Of a DNA stretch of 64,000 bases, positions 1-8,749 are shown piece after piece (position 1 is the first letter of the stretch; each line of letters opens with the position of its first letter). Origin of the DNA: an uncultured SAR116 cluster alpha proteobacterium (GTDB lineage Bacteria > Pseudomonadota > Alphaproteobacteria > Puniceispirillales > Marisalimonadaceae); NCBI GenBank assembly GCA_902593735.1, contig CACJJL010000005.1, positions 47,393 to 111,392 on the forward strand, written 5' to 3'. The notes beneath the pieces were generated by a model, which searched no databases, was not told where the DNA came from, and saw only the letters and a list, made by a program, of their open reading frames with translations. Position numbers and translations under genes: made by a program.

Positions 1-285
1 GGATTAAAATCTGGTCATATTCCAAATTCTAAAAGTTTACCTTCATCTAAATTACTGACAAATGACGGTTTTCTAAAATCAATTGAAGAGTTAGGCAAGT
101 TTTTTTCAAATAATAACATTGATACATCAGAGGATATAATTGCAACTTGTGGATCTGGAGTATCCGCATGTGTTATATCAGTCGCACTTTATTGTTTAGG
201 TAAAGAGAATATTCCTATATATGATGGCTCTTGGACAGAGTGGGCTACATCTGGACAAAAAATACAAACAGGAAATTATACTTAA
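1..285 (+). CDS. sseA: 3-mercaptopyruvate sulfurtransferase, C-terminal part
   Basis: Partial gene; the start lies left of the window and 94 codons plus TAA are present. It is the C-terminal rhodanese domain. The active-site loop reads CGSGVSAC, the six-residue loop typical of mercaptopyruvate sulfurtransferases (CGSGVTAC in SseA), followed by the usual YDGSWTEW segment. The enzyme moves sulfur from 3-mercaptopyruvate to a thiol acceptor in the cytoplasm. The gene converges tail to tail with the aap operon, with two bases between the stops. Thiosulfate sulfurtransferase is the alternative, but the loop favours the mercaptopyruvate type. Confidence 0.88.
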   Translation, partial: GLKSGHIPNSKSLPSSKLLTNDGFLKSIEELGKFFSNNNIDTSEDIIATCGSGVSACVISVALYCLGKENIPIYDGSWTEWATSGQKIQTGNYT

Positions 286-287
286 AT

Positions 288-1049
288 CTAATGATTAAGA
301 ATTTGGCTTAAGAAAAGCTTAGTTCTATCGTTTTTAGGATTGTTAAAAAAATTCTTAGGGTCATTCTGCTCTATGATTTCACCCTCATCCATAAAAATAA
401 CACTATCTGCAACTTTTTTAGCAAAACCCATTTCATGAGTAACAACTAACATAGTCATTCCAGTTTCAGCTAATTCTATCATAGTATCTAAAACTTCTTT
501 TATCATTTCTGGATCAAGGGCAGAAGTTGGTTCATCAAATAACATTATTTTTGGTTGCATGCATAATGATCTTGCTATAGCAACTCTTTGTTGTTGACCT
601 CCAGATAATTGTCCAGGGTATTTTAGAGCTTGTTCTGGAATTTTTACTCTAGTTAATAATTCCATTGCTAATTCCTCAGCTTCTTTTTTTGGAAGTTTTT
701 TAACCCAAATCGGAGCCAAAGTACAATTTTCGAGAACAGTTAAATGAGGAAACAAATTGAAGGACTGAAATACCATTCCGACGTCACTTCTTATGGCTTC
801 AAGATTTTTTAAGTCTCCAGTTAATTCAACATTATTTACAATAATATTACCTTGTTGATGAACTTCTAATCTGTTTATACATCTAATCAGTGTAGATTTC
901 CCAGACCCAGATGGCCCACAAATAACTATCCGTTCACCTTGATTGACACCCAAAGAAATATTTTTAAGAACATGAAAGTTGCCAAACCATTTATGCATTT
1001 CTTTTATTTCAATGACTGGTTTTGAGGATTTATTTTTATTCACTACCAT
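288..1049 (-). CDS. aapP: General L-amino acid ABC transporter ATPase AapP
   Basis: Cytoplasmic ATPase subunit of a polar amino-acid importer, 253 aa, the usual length. Walker A is GPSGSGKST (residues 45-53), the signature is LSGGQQQR and Walker B with D-loop is [11 protein letters not shown]. The H-loop histidine lies in VVTHEMGFA. It is the last gene of the minus-strand order aapJ-aapQ-aapM-aapP and starts 7 bases after aapM. Two permeases of unequal type plus a binding protein of about 340 aa are what separate Aap systems from His/Gln systems, so the operon context supports the assignment. Confidence 0.95.
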   Translation of the reverse strand: MVVNKNKSSKPVIEIKEMHKWFGNFHVLKNISLGVNQGERIVICGPSGSGKSTLIRCINRLEVHQQGNIIVNNVELTGDLKNLEAIRSDVGMVFQSFNLFPHLTVLENCTLAPIWVKKLPKKEAEELAMELLTRVKIPEQALKYPGQLSGGQQQRVAIARSLCMQPKIMLFDEPTSALDPEMIKEVLDTMIELAETGMTMLVVTHEMGFAKKVADSVIFMDEGEIIEQNDPKNFFNNPKNDRTKLFLSQILNH

Positions 1050-1056
1050 TTTATTC

Positions 1057-2166
1057 TCACTTTTTATCAGTGTTTAATTTATTTTCAAGCCATAAAGAAT
1101 AACGAGACATAGCAAAACAGCTTACAAAAAAGAATAACGCTACAAATAGATAAGTCTCAGTAGATAAACCATTCCATTTTGTATCAGCAAGTGCTGCCCT
1201 TCCAATACCAAGTGGATCTAACAATCCTATGACAACTACTAGAGTTGTATCTTTATATAAACCTATAAACGTGTTTACAATACCCGGTATTGAAATCTTT
1301 AATGCTTGAGGAAGGGTTATAAATCTTGTTTTTTGCCAATAACTCATTCCTAAAGCGTCAGCAGCTTCATACTGTCCCTTTGGAATTGCTTGTATACCAC
1401 CTCTTATCACTTCTGCTATGTAGGCAGCAGAGAAAAAAGTGAACATGATTATGACTCGAACCAAAATACTAAAATTAGTTCCGGGTGGAAGAAAATAATT
1501 TAGCATTGAAGATGCAACAAAAAGAAGTGTTATTAGAGGTACTCCTCTCATAAATTCAATGAAACAAACACTTAATGTTCTAACTACTGTTAAATTCGAT
1601 TGCCTTCCCAATGCTAGTAGAATTCCTAGAGGCAATGAACAAACAATACCGCAAACTCCTAAAATGACTGTGAGCATAAAACCACCAAAAAGACTATATT
1701 CAATTTTCTGAAGACCAAAATAACCACCCATAATTAACACAAATGCAAAAAATGGATAAAAGACACTGAAATATAATAACCACTTTCTTTTTGGTATATC
1801 TGGATACAGTAAAGGTGCAAAAGCTACAAACATTGTTAAAAATGTTATGTCAATCCTCCACCTTTCAGCTTCGGGGTAAAACCCATAAACAAACTGACCT
1901 ACTCTTCTTGTTATAACCGCCCAACAAGCTCCATCATTTATTTTTCTACACGCAATTTTAGAATCAGCATCAAAAACAGCATCTAAGAAAAACCACCCTA
2001 TTATTCCATCAATTAAATAGTAAAGAAGTAATACTGATATGATTGTAAGTAGAGAGTTACTTATAGATGAAAATAAGTTTTGTCTAATCCATCCATATAC
2101 TCCAACTGTGCCAGGAGGTGGAGGAAGATCAGGATAATTTCCAGGTCTATATGTCTTTTCACTCAT
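1057..2166 (-). CDS. aapM: General L-amino acid ABC transporter permease AapM
   Basis: Inner-membrane permease, 369 aa. After a long N-terminal portion with two or three extra membrane segments comes the standard BPD transporter core (about residues 155-360), including the EAA-loop region around [22 protein letters not shown]. Its stop is one base from the start of the permease upstream in the operon (aapQ ends at 2168). The N-terminus carries a conserved W-I-R-Q-N-L-F segment seen in AapM proteins. It pairs with AapQ to form the channel for several L-amino acids. Confidence 0.93.
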   Translation of the reverse strand: MSEKTYRPGNYPDLPPPPGTVGVYGWIRQNLFSSISNSLLTIISVLLLYYLIDGIIGWFFLDAVFDADSKIACRKINDGACWAVITRRVGQFVYGFYPEAERWRIDITFLTMFVAFAPLLYPDIPKRKWLLYFSVFYPFFAFVLIMGGYFGLQKIEYSLFGGFMLTVILGVCGIVCSLPLGILLALGRQSNLTVVRTLSVCFIEFMRGVPLITLLFVASSMLNYFLPPGTNFSILVRVIIMFTFFSAAYIAEVIRGGIQAIPKGQYEAADALGMSYWQKTRFITLPQALKISIPGIVNTFIGLYKDTTLVVVIGLLDPLGIGRAALADTKWNGLSTETYLFVALFFFVSCFAMSRYSLWLENKLNTDKK

Positions 2167-2167
2167 C

Positions 2168-3331
2168 TTATCTTCCTACCAATTTTACTTTGCTATTGTA
2201 CCAGTTCATTAAAGCAGATATACTTAGTGAAACGGACAAATAAATTAGCATTACAATAAGCATAGTTTCCATTTCTCTACCAGTTTGATTAAGAGATATA
2301 CCGCCAAGTGTGGCAACGAGATCCATATAACCTATAGCAATAGCTAGAGATGAATTTTTTGTTAAGTTCAAATACTGACTTGTTAGTGGCGGAATAATAA
2401 CTCTTCTAGCTTGCGGTAGTATGACTAAATTCATAACTTTCGAGGGTTTTAAGCCTATTGACTCAGCAGCCTCTCTTTGGCCATTATCTATAGCTAAAAT
2501 TCCTGCTCTAACAATTTCAGCGATAAAAGCAGCAGTATAAATTCCTAATGCAAAAGTTAATGCGGCTAATTCAGGGCTCATATGCATTCCACCTCTAAAA
2601 TTAAACCCCTTTAAAGCTGGAATTTCTAATGAAACAGGCATCCCAGATAGAAAAAAAGCAATTAAAGGCAGAAAGAAAATTACTGAAAAATTAATCCAAA
2701 ATACTGGATATTGAATGCCTGTTAAATCTTGCTTTTTTTTGCAATACTTGGCAAACAATATTGAAAATATTATTGCTACAACTAAAAACAAATAAACAAG
2801 TTCAATACCACTCTCTGCAAGTGGTTTTGGGATATAAAATCCTCTATTAGATAAAAATGTAACCTCACCTAAACTTATAGCTTTTCTTGGGTGAGGAAGA
2901 GTATTAATTATAATTCCATGCCATAGAAGTATGTGTAATAAAATTGGAACGTTTCTTGTGAATTCAACATACCAATAGGCTATCTTACTAGCTAACCAAT
3001 TTTTTGATAATCTTATAATTCCAAGAGCAATACCTAATAGGGTTGCTAAAATAATTCCAAAAAAAGCAACAAGGCCTGTGTTTAATAAACCAACAATTCC
3101 TGCCCTCAAATGACTATCTCTACTATCGTAATCTATAAGATATTGGTTAATATCATAACCTGCTGGAATGAATAAAAACTCAAAACTTATATCTTTTCCA
3201 AGGGCTTCAAAGTTAGCATTCACATTCATTACTAACCAGGAAATGAACCATCCTAAAAAAAATAAAACAATGATTTGGACTATTATCTCTCTACTTTTTT
3301 CATTTCGCCAAATATTAGAAAAAAAAGTCAT
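2168..3331 (-). CDS. aapQ: General L-amino acid ABC transporter permease AapQ
   Basis: Inner-membrane permease, 387 aa. It has an N-terminal membrane segment, a periplasmic stretch and a BPD transporter core whose EAA loop (AAESIGLKPSKVMNLVILPQA) contacts the ATPase. The central insertion between membrane segments (about residues 140-240) is typical of AapQ. It lies 71 bases downstream of aapJ, and a hairpin in that gap (3366-3392) may lower permease expression relative to the binding protein. A 61-residue reading frame on the opposite strand at its start is not credible. Confidence 0.93.
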   Translation of the reverse strand: MTFFSNIWRNEKSREIIVQIIVLFFLGWFISWLVMNVNANFEALGKDISFEFLFIPAGYDINQYLIDYDSRDSHLRAGIVGLLNTGLVAFFGIILATLLGIALGIIRLSKNWLASKIAYWYVEFTRNVPILLHILLWHGIIINTLPHPRKAISLGEVTFLSNRGFYIPKPLAESGIELVYLFLVVAIIFSILFAKYCKKKQDLTGIQYPVFWINFSVIFFLPLIAFFLSGMPVSLEIPALKGFNFRGGMHMSPELAALTFALGIYTAAFIAEIVRAGILAIDNGQREAAESIGLKPSKVMNLVILPQARRVIIPPLTSQYLNLTKNSSLAIAIGYMDLVATLGGISLNQTGREMETMLIVMLIYLSVSLSISALMNWYNSKVKLVGR

Positions 3332-3365
3332 TATAGAGTCTTACATTTTTTAATAAAAAGGTACT

Positions 3366-3392
3366 CACTGCGCCTATTAATTAGACGCAGTG
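3366..3392 (-). terminator. Hairpin between aapJ and aapQ
   Basis: A 27-base inverted repeat with a perfect 7-bp outer stem (cactgcg / cgcagtg), one mismatch and three more pairs around an AT loop. It sits between the abundant binding-protein gene and the permeases. The run of T after it on the minus strand is short, so it may act as a partial terminator or an mRNA-stabilising 3' end, as is common in binding-protein operons. Confidence 0.6.
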
Positions 3393-3402
3393 AAAATTAT
3401 TT

Positions 3403-4416
3403 TTATTTTATTGGTGGTATGTAGTGTAAACCACCATCTCTGTATAATGCATTCATGCCTCTTTTAATAGTAAGAGGAAAAAGATGCTTTTCAAAACTTT
3501 CCTGATAATTTCCAACTTGACTTATAACATTTACTGCCCAGTCAGGAGACAATCCGAGTTTTGATAAACCTTGCAAAGGATCCTTACCAAGTAATCTATT
3601 TATTTCCTTGTCTTTGTTATCCTTAGCAGCTAATTCTTTAACATTCTTTGATGTAATACCTTTTTCTTCAGCTGCCATCATTGCTCTTAGCACCCATGAA
3701 ACTATGTCAGCCCATTGATCATCACCATGTCTAACAACTGGACCTAAAGGCTCTTTTGAGACAATCTCAGGTAGAACCATGTGATCTGACGGGTTATCGA
3801 AACTCATCATTGTAGCATATAGTCCAGATGCGTCTGTAGTGTAAACATCACATCTGCCTGCTTTGTAAAGCTCTTGTGCCTCTGCATTGGTTTCAATAGG
3901 TACAGGGTTATATTTTATATTGTTTCCCTTAAAATATTCAGCAAGATTTAATTCTGTAGTAGTACCAGTTTGAATACATACTGAAGCACCGTCCAATCCC
4001 TTAGCAGATTTTACACCTAAAGATTTTGGAACCATAAATCCTTGACCATCATAGTAATTAACACCTATGAATGTCTGGGATAAATCTACATCTCTTGAAA
4101 AAGTCCAAGTTGTATTTCTAGATAAAATCTCACCTTCGCCTGCAGCTAGTTTAGTAAATCGCGTCTTACCTGTAGCTGTTGTGTAATTAACCTTGTCTGC
4201 ATCACCTAATGTAGCGGCTGCAACAGCTCTACAAAAATCAACGTCAAACCCAGTCCAATTACCTTTATCGTCTGGCGCAGCAAATCCAGCTAAGCCTGTA
4301 TTAATAATACAGTTTAACTTACCTCTTGCTCTTACATCGTCTAATGTGCTTGCAAGCACAGAACCTGCAAACATCACCCCAGCAGTAACACCTGCTAAAA
4401 GCATTTTAGTTTTCAT
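3403..4416 (-). CDS. aapJ: General L-amino acid-binding periplasmic protein AapJ
   Basis: Periplasmic solute-binding protein, 337 aa, first gene of the operon. It has a signal peptide (MKTKMLLAGVTAGVMFAGSVLA, residues 1-22), then the family's LDDVRARGKLNCI opening, the GFDVDFCRAVAAA motif of amino-acid-binding proteins near residue 58, and R-based ligand contacts. The ATG is preceded by GGAG at a normal distance (tagtggagaaataatATG). It delivers neutral, acidic and some basic amino acids to AapQM. High expression would be expected, as such proteins dominate marine alphaproteobacterial proteomes. Confidence 0.95.
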   Translation of the reverse strand: MKTKMLLAGVTAGVMFAGSVLASTLDDVRARGKLNCIINTGLAGFAAPDDKGNWTGFDVDFCRAVAAATLGDADKVNYTTATGKTRFTKLAAGEGEILSRNTTWTFSRDVDLSQTFIGVNYYDGQGFMVPKSLGVKSAKGLDGASVCIQTGTTTELNLAEYFKGNNIKYNPVPIETNAEAQELYKAGRCDVYTTDASGLYATMMSFDNPSDHMVLPEIVSKEPLGPVVRHGDDQWADIVSWVLRAMMAAEEKGITSKNVKELAAKDNKDKEINRLLGKDPLQGLSKLGLSPDWAVNVISQVGNYQESFEKHLFPLTIKRGMNALYRDGGLHYIPPIK

Positions 4417-4584
4417 ATTATTTCTCCACTAATAAAGTTTTCCATGTTAAACATGAATTTTGTAGTACTTTCGTTCTTATTTGATATAGTTTCAAGATAA
4501 AAATTAAAAAAAATGATACTTTGTTAATTTTTTATTAATTTTTTTATAAGTTTATGAAAAATTTTTAATTTAAGAAAATAATAA

Positions 4585-5754
4585 ATGAAAAAAAATTTTA
4601 AAAATTTAAGTGTAGAAACACTTACATCCCATTCAGGAAAAAATCCGTCGGAGAATCATGGAATCCCAGCTCCACCTTTATATAGAACTAGCACAATATT
4701 AAGTCCTAAAATGGATAATTATAGAAATAGACAAGGAAAATATACTTATGGAAGAAATGGAACCCCTACTTCAGATTCGTTAATTAATGCAATTTCAAAT
4801 CTATATAATGCTGAGGGATGTGTATTAGCTCCATCAGGAATGGCAGCAATCTCGATTGGGTTAATGTCTGTATTGAAAGCAAAAGATCATATTTTGATTC
4901 CTGATTCTGTCTATGGTTCAGCAAGAAGATTTGTTAAAGAAGAATTTCCTAGACTAAATATAGAATTTGAATTTTATAATTCACGTGATCTAGATCATTT
5001 AGAAACGTTAATAAAACACAATACAAAAGCTGTATATATAGAAAGTCCTGGAACTTATACTTTCGAAATAGTTGACATTAAAAGGGTCGTCAAGATTTGT
5101 AAAAAAAATAATTTAAAATCACTAATAGATAACACGTGGTCAACTGCAATATATTTAAATCCATTCGATTTTGGTGTAGATATTGTAATAGAAGCAATTA
5201 CAAAATATATCTCTGGTCATTCTGACATTATGATGGGCGTTGTTTTAGGTAATAAAGAAAATTTGCATTCACTTCAAAGATGGTCAAAAAATACAGGTAA
5301 TTATGTAAGTCCTGACGACATATATATGTCTTTAAGAGGTTTAAGAACTCTTCCTTTAAGATTGAAAAAATCATCACAAAATAGTTTAGAAATTGCTAAA
5401 TTTTTGGAAACTAAGAATATAATAAAAAAAGTTTTTCATCCTGCTCTTGAACAACACCCTGATCATAATCTATGGAAAAGAGACTTTAAGGGTGCTTCAG
5501 GTCTATTTGCAATTGAATTTCATGATAATATATTAAAAGAAGCTATTGATATAATAGCTGATAATTGTCAAATCTTTGGAATTGGTTCTTCTTGGGGAGG
5601 ATACTCTAGTCTGTTATCTACAATGAATATTTCAGAAAACAGAAATCTGAAATCTAGTTATGTTCCAACAGGTAACTATCTAAGAATTTACACTGGCAAT
5701 GAGGATGCACAAGACCTGATTAGTGATTTAAAAATTGGATTTGAAAAATTATGA
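4585..5754 (+). CDS. metC: Cystathionine beta-lyase / PLP-dependent trans-sulfuration enzyme
   Basis: Cys/Met-metabolism PLP enzyme, 389 aa. It has the tyrosine and glycine-rich PLP site around Y53-T-Y-G-R57 and A82-P-S-G-M86, the cofactor aspartate in SLIDNTW (near residue 182) and the Schiff-base lysine K207 in AITKYISGHSD. The N-terminal text VETLTSHSGKNPSENHG with a later VNPPLYRTSTI-like segment (here APPLYRTSTIL) fits cystathionine beta-lyase, which splits cystathionine to homocysteine, pyruvate and ammonia. Methionine gamma-lyase or O-acetylhomoserine sulfhydrylase are possible alternatives. It is divergent from aapJ with a 168-base shared upstream region. It ends in TGA, showing TGA is a normal stop here. 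Confidence 0.82.
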   Translation: MKKNFKNLSVETLTSHSGKNPSENHGIPAPPLYRTSTILSPKMDNYRNRQGKYTYGRNGTPTSDSLINAISNLYNAEGCVLAPSGMAAISIGLMSVLKAKDHILIPDSVYGSARRFVKEEFPRLNIEFEFYNSRDLDHLETLIKHNTKAVYIESPGTYTFEIVDIKRVVKICKKNNLKSLIDNTWSTAIYLNPFDFGVDIVIEAITKYISGHSDIMMGVVLGNKENLHSLQRWSKNTGNYVSPDDIYMSLRGLRTLPLRLKKSSQNSLEIAKFLETKNIIKKVFHPALEQHPDHNLWKRDFKGASGLFAIEFHDNILKEAIDIIADNCQIFGIGSSWGGYSSLLSTMNISENRNLKSSYVPTGNYLRIYTGNEDAQDLISDLKIGFEKL

Positions 5755-5773
5755 AACTGTAACTTTTTAATTA

Positions 5774-6658
5774 TTAAACAAGTTGCTCTTCTCCTAAAAC
5801 AGTTGTTCTTCTCATATCTCTATTTTCTTTTAAATCGTCAAATGCTCTAGCTCTGTGCATGGTTTGTCTGTTATCCCAAATAATTAGGTCATTTTGAGAC
5901 CATTTATGAACATATTTAAATTGTGTTTGAGTAGCATATTCAATTAAATCATTAATAAAACACATAGAATCCGGTCTTAGCCAATTTTCAATTTTTCCAA
6001 TATGGCTTGAAAGAAAAATTGTTTTTCTTTTTGTTAAATTATTTTTTCTAACAAGCGGTTGTCTTACTGGTATGAAATTTTTAATTTCTTCTGAGGATAA
6101 TTCTTTAGTCATATCAAAACCTAATCTTTGTCGTGAATAAATCAAAGAATGTTCACAAATCATATTTTTAATTTTTGCTTTAGTATTGTTATCAAGACAA
6201 TCATATGCATCTCTCATATCAGCGAATTCAGTATTACCACCATTTTGGGATATATTCCTGGCAGATAATAGAGAGTATTTTGCTGGAATTTTTTTAAAAG
6301 AGCTATCAGTGTGCCATAATCTATTTCCTAAATTAAATATCCTTCGTGGATCATTTTTTTTAAAAGGTTTATTATTTTTATCTAGATTGGATACGTCTGC
6401 CAAATCTGAAGATAATCTTCTGTCTCTAGCTTTTGTAATGTTGGATTTACTTCCAGATGATTCAATTGCGCCAAAATATTTTGTAAACCTAACTTGTTCG
6501 TCATCGTCGATATTTTGATTTTTAAATACTAACACAGACAATTTATTTATTGCTTCATCAATTTTTTTTACTAATTCGTTGTTTAATTCTTTTTTCAAAT
6601 CAATTCCGGAGACAAATCCTACAAAGTTTGGAAATTTTTCTCTTGTTACTATTTTCAT
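5774..6658 (-). CDS. TauD/TfdA-family 2-oxoglutarate dioxygenase
   Basis: Non-haem Fe(II)/2-oxoglutarate oxygenase, 294 aa. The iron ligands are visible: H116-T-D118 in RLWHTDSSF and H268 in NRQTMHRARAF, with a 2-oxoglutarate-binding arginine in the MRRTT segment (283/284). The family hydroxylates substrates such as taurine, 2,4-D or other small carboxylates; the TfdA-like MHRA segment does not settle the substrate. It is convergent with the PLP lyase (20 bases between stops) and is followed upstream by a divergent small secreted protein. I would not give a gene symbol. Confidence 0.88.
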   Translation of the reverse strand: MKIVTREKFPNFVGFVSGIDLKKELNNELVKKIDEAINKLSVLVFKNQNIDDDEQVRFTKYFGAIESSGSKSNITKARDRRLSSDLADVSNLDKNNKPFKKNDPRRIFNLGNRLWHTDSSFKKIPAKYSLLSARNISQNGGNTEFADMRDAYDCLDNNTKAKIKNMICEHSLIYSRQRLGFDMTKELSSEEIKNFIPVRQPLVRKNNLTKRKTIFLSSHIGKIENWLRPDSMCFINDLIEYATQTQFKYVHKWSQNDLIIWDNRQTMHRARAFDDLKENRDMRRTTVLGEEQLV

Positions 6659-6751
6659 CTTAATCTCCTCCTAGATCCTAATGAAAAAATATTAGTATTT
6701 ATTTATAATTAATTATAAAATACAACTTGTAAAATCAAAAAAGAGAAATTT

Positions 6752-7237
6752 ATGAGTTTATTCAGAGTGAATGTTTTATTAATCCCATTAATTTTAATAT
6801 TCTTATTTCTAAGTTTTAAAACTTATGCTGTCCAAGAATTAAAAGGAGCTTGGTTTGAATGCGAGTTTTCTGGTAAAACCAGTAAACCAACTGATGATTG
6901 CAATATGTTAGACAATGATGGGTTTATATTTAAAAAAAATATTGCTGCACATATATCGGTTGTAGACAGTCAAGAACCAAATTGTAAAAAAAATAAATTT
7001 GGTCAATGTTTTCAAAGTGATTTAAAATTTGTAACAGTAAGGAAGGGCAGACAAGACAAAGTTGATTTTCATAATGGAAAGCTAATATTAACTTTTTTAG
7101 GTTGTGGGCAAGTTTTTCATTTGAAAGACGAGATTAAATACGTAGAAGCTGCTCCAGATAAAAAAAAATGTTTTTGGGCTGGAAAAAAAGTATTTTATCT
7201 AAAAAAATATAATGGAAAATTAATATTTAAAAAATAA
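6752..7237 (+). CDS. Small secreted cysteine-containing protein, unknown
   Basis: 161 aa, not recognised. It has an N-terminal hydrophobic signal or anchor (about residues 7-26, ending near TYA) and a basic, lysine-rich mature part with seven cysteines that could form disulfides in the periplasm. The segment LKGAWFECEFSG resembles the start of many small periplasmic proteins of low-GC marine alphaproteobacteria. Ten bases separate it from the next gene on the same strand, so the two may be cotranscribed. Confidence 0.6.
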   Translation: MSLFRVNVLLIPLILIFLFLSFKTYAVQELKGAWFECEFSGKTSKPTDDCNMLDNDGFIFKKNIAAHISVVDSQEPNCKKNKFGQCFQSDLKFVTVRKGRQDKVDFHNGKLILTFLGCGQVFHLKDEIKYVEAAPDKKKCFWAGKKVFYLKKYNGKLIFKK

Positions 7238-7246
7238 CGTAGTAAT

Positions 7247-7726
7247 ATGTATATATTAAAACAAACTAATCTTCTCAAATTTGGAATAATTACGCTTGGA
7301 ATAATAATTGCTTTATTTTGCTTTTATGTTGTTGTTGGTTTTTTAGGTATCCAGTTTTTAATGGAACCTTATCAATATGGAACTTTTTTTGCCTGGTTAA
7401 TTATTTTATTTAGTATTTTCTATAGGTTTACATTTTTACTTTTAACTATTGGTGTTTTTTTTGGCATAATTAATGTTTTAGAATGGCATTTGATATTTGC
7501 GGTCTTATTTACTTTACCAAGTCTTCTATTTATTTTTCCAAAACAAATTCTCAATTTTAGAATGAAATCAAAAAATAAAACAAAACCTCAAAAGGATATT
7601 TTTAATGATTTTGTAAATACAAGTTCGCAACAGAGTATGAAAAGATTTAAGAGTAAATCCAAAACAAGCGAGGTAATTGATGGTGAATATGAAGTTATAA
7701 AAGATAGTGAAAATAAAAAAAATTAG
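7247..7726 (+). CDS. Small inner-membrane protein, unknown
   Basis: 159 aa with three or four hydrophobic segments in residues 12-105, then a basic cytoplasmic-looking tail (KNKTKPQKDIFNDF onward). No family is recognised. A tail ending in EVIDGEYEVIKD-like acidic text is common in small membrane proteins of alphaproteobacteria. It overlaps the convergent phosphatase gene by 4 bases. Confidence 0.6.
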   Translation: MYILKQTNLLKFGIITLGIIIALFCFYVVVGFLGIQFLMEPYQYGTFFAWLIILFSIFYRFTFLLLTIGVFFGIINVLEWHLIFAVLFTLPSLLFIFPKQILNFRMKSKNKTKPQKDIFNDFVNTSSQQSMKRFKSKSKTSEVIDGEYEVIKDSENKKN

Positions 7727-8286
7727 TCATTTAATTTGATATGAATTGATTTTTTTGAGTTAAGATCAAATGCAATCATACCTCCGCTTGATGTGGATAA
7801 ACCTGTAAAAGCATAAATATTAACATAGTGAGTAACCAATAAATATGGTCCGTTTGATTTATCAAAGCTATTTATCAAATTATTTAATTTAATTAACGTA
7901 ACTTTTCTATCTACATGTTTTTCATAAAAAGAATTTAAACTGTCATGTGTTTTAAATTCACCGACTTCCATATTTAAGGCGGTGTCTTTACACCTACACC
8001 AAAAACTAGAATATATCGTAGTGAATTTTATACCTAATTTTTTAAAAGCGTTACCAATCATCCTACTTTGAGATATACCAACTTGATCGAGATTTCTTTG
8101 AGTAGAACAATCATTTACGTTAAAATTTTGAGGATCCCCATTGCCCGGAGCTAAAGCATGCCTTAAAAAGATAACCTTACTAGCACTGTTTTCATTAAAA
8201 TCTTTTAAAAAAATGAAATTATTATTTCCAAAAGCGCTTGTCGTAATTAATAAAAATAATGAACATTTAAAGATTAACTTAATCAT
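7723..8286 (-). CDS. Exported histidine-phosphatase-family protein
   Basis: 187 aa with a signal peptide (about residues 1-20, ending near AFG). The histidine phosphatase fold is indicated by FLRHALAPG (phosphohistidine motif R-H), the STQRNLDQVGISQSR segment, an arginine-containing SSFWCRCKDTA block and the second catalytic histidine in LLVTHYVNI. A periplasmic phosphoesterase is likely; the substrate is unknown. It is short for the family but has all conserved blocks. It is convergent with the preceding membrane-protein gene. Confidence 0.8.
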   Translation of the reverse strand: MIKLIFKCSLFLLITTSAFGNNNFIFLKDFNENSASKVIFLRHALAPGNGDPQNFNVNDCSTQRNLDQVGISQSRMIGNAFKKLGIKFTTIYSSFWCRCKDTALNMEVGEFKTHDSLNSFYEKHVDRKVTLIKLNNLINSFDKSNGPYLLVTHYVNIYAFTGLSTSSGGMIAFDLNSKKSIHIKLND

Positions 8287-8356
8287 TTTAATATAAAATA
8301 AACTCTAAAAATTTAATGTTTTAATCTTTTTTAACTTCTCCTTTTATAATGAGAAA

Positions 8357-8596
8357 TTATGATAACACAATAATTAATGATCCTAGATAAAATGTTGATG
8401 TAAGAATTTCTTCAAAAAAGTATATGCCTACAACTATTCCTATCGGAACTGATATATATCTTAAAGGGGCTAATAAACTTACTGGAGCCATCTTAAGACT
8501 GTAAGCTAAAAAGAGTTGCTGAAAACTGTACATAATACCAATTAAAATGAGTAAAAAAAGAATATCATCATTATTTGATAACTTAATTTTATCCAA
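8357..8596 (-). pseudogene. C-terminal fragment of an EamA/DMT transporter
   Basis: About 79 codons matching the last three membrane segments of drug/metabolite (EamA) exporters, including LAPLRYISVPIGI and FFEEIL. There is no normal start: the frame is open to a TTG near the 3' end of tRNA-Pro. The far end stops right after IIVLS, before the last few residues expected. It is probably a remnant left next to the tRNA gene. A ten-segment transporter cannot be made from it. Confidence 0.65.
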
Positions 8597-8615
8597 TAAA
8601 CATATAAAACAATAA

Positions 8616-8692
8616 TGGTCGGGCCAGCGGGATTTGAACCCACGACCTTCCGCCCCCCAGACGGATGCGCTACCAGGCTGCGCTATGGCCCG
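8616..8692 (-). tRNA. tRNA-Pro(GGG)
   Basis: 77 bases including an encoded CCA. The cloverleaf is complete: acceptor CGGGCCA/TGGCCCG, D arm GCGC-loop-GCGC, anticodon stem TCCGT/GCGGA around loop CTGGGGG (anticodon GGG), and T arm GTGGG-TTCAAAT-CCCGC. It is flanked by a DMT transporter fragment on one side and a DUF3422 gene on the other. Confidence 0.97.
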
Positions 8693-8749
8693 AAAACCTA
8701 TTCGTATTTATTATTAATAATATTAAAAAATTCAACATTTTATAATATT

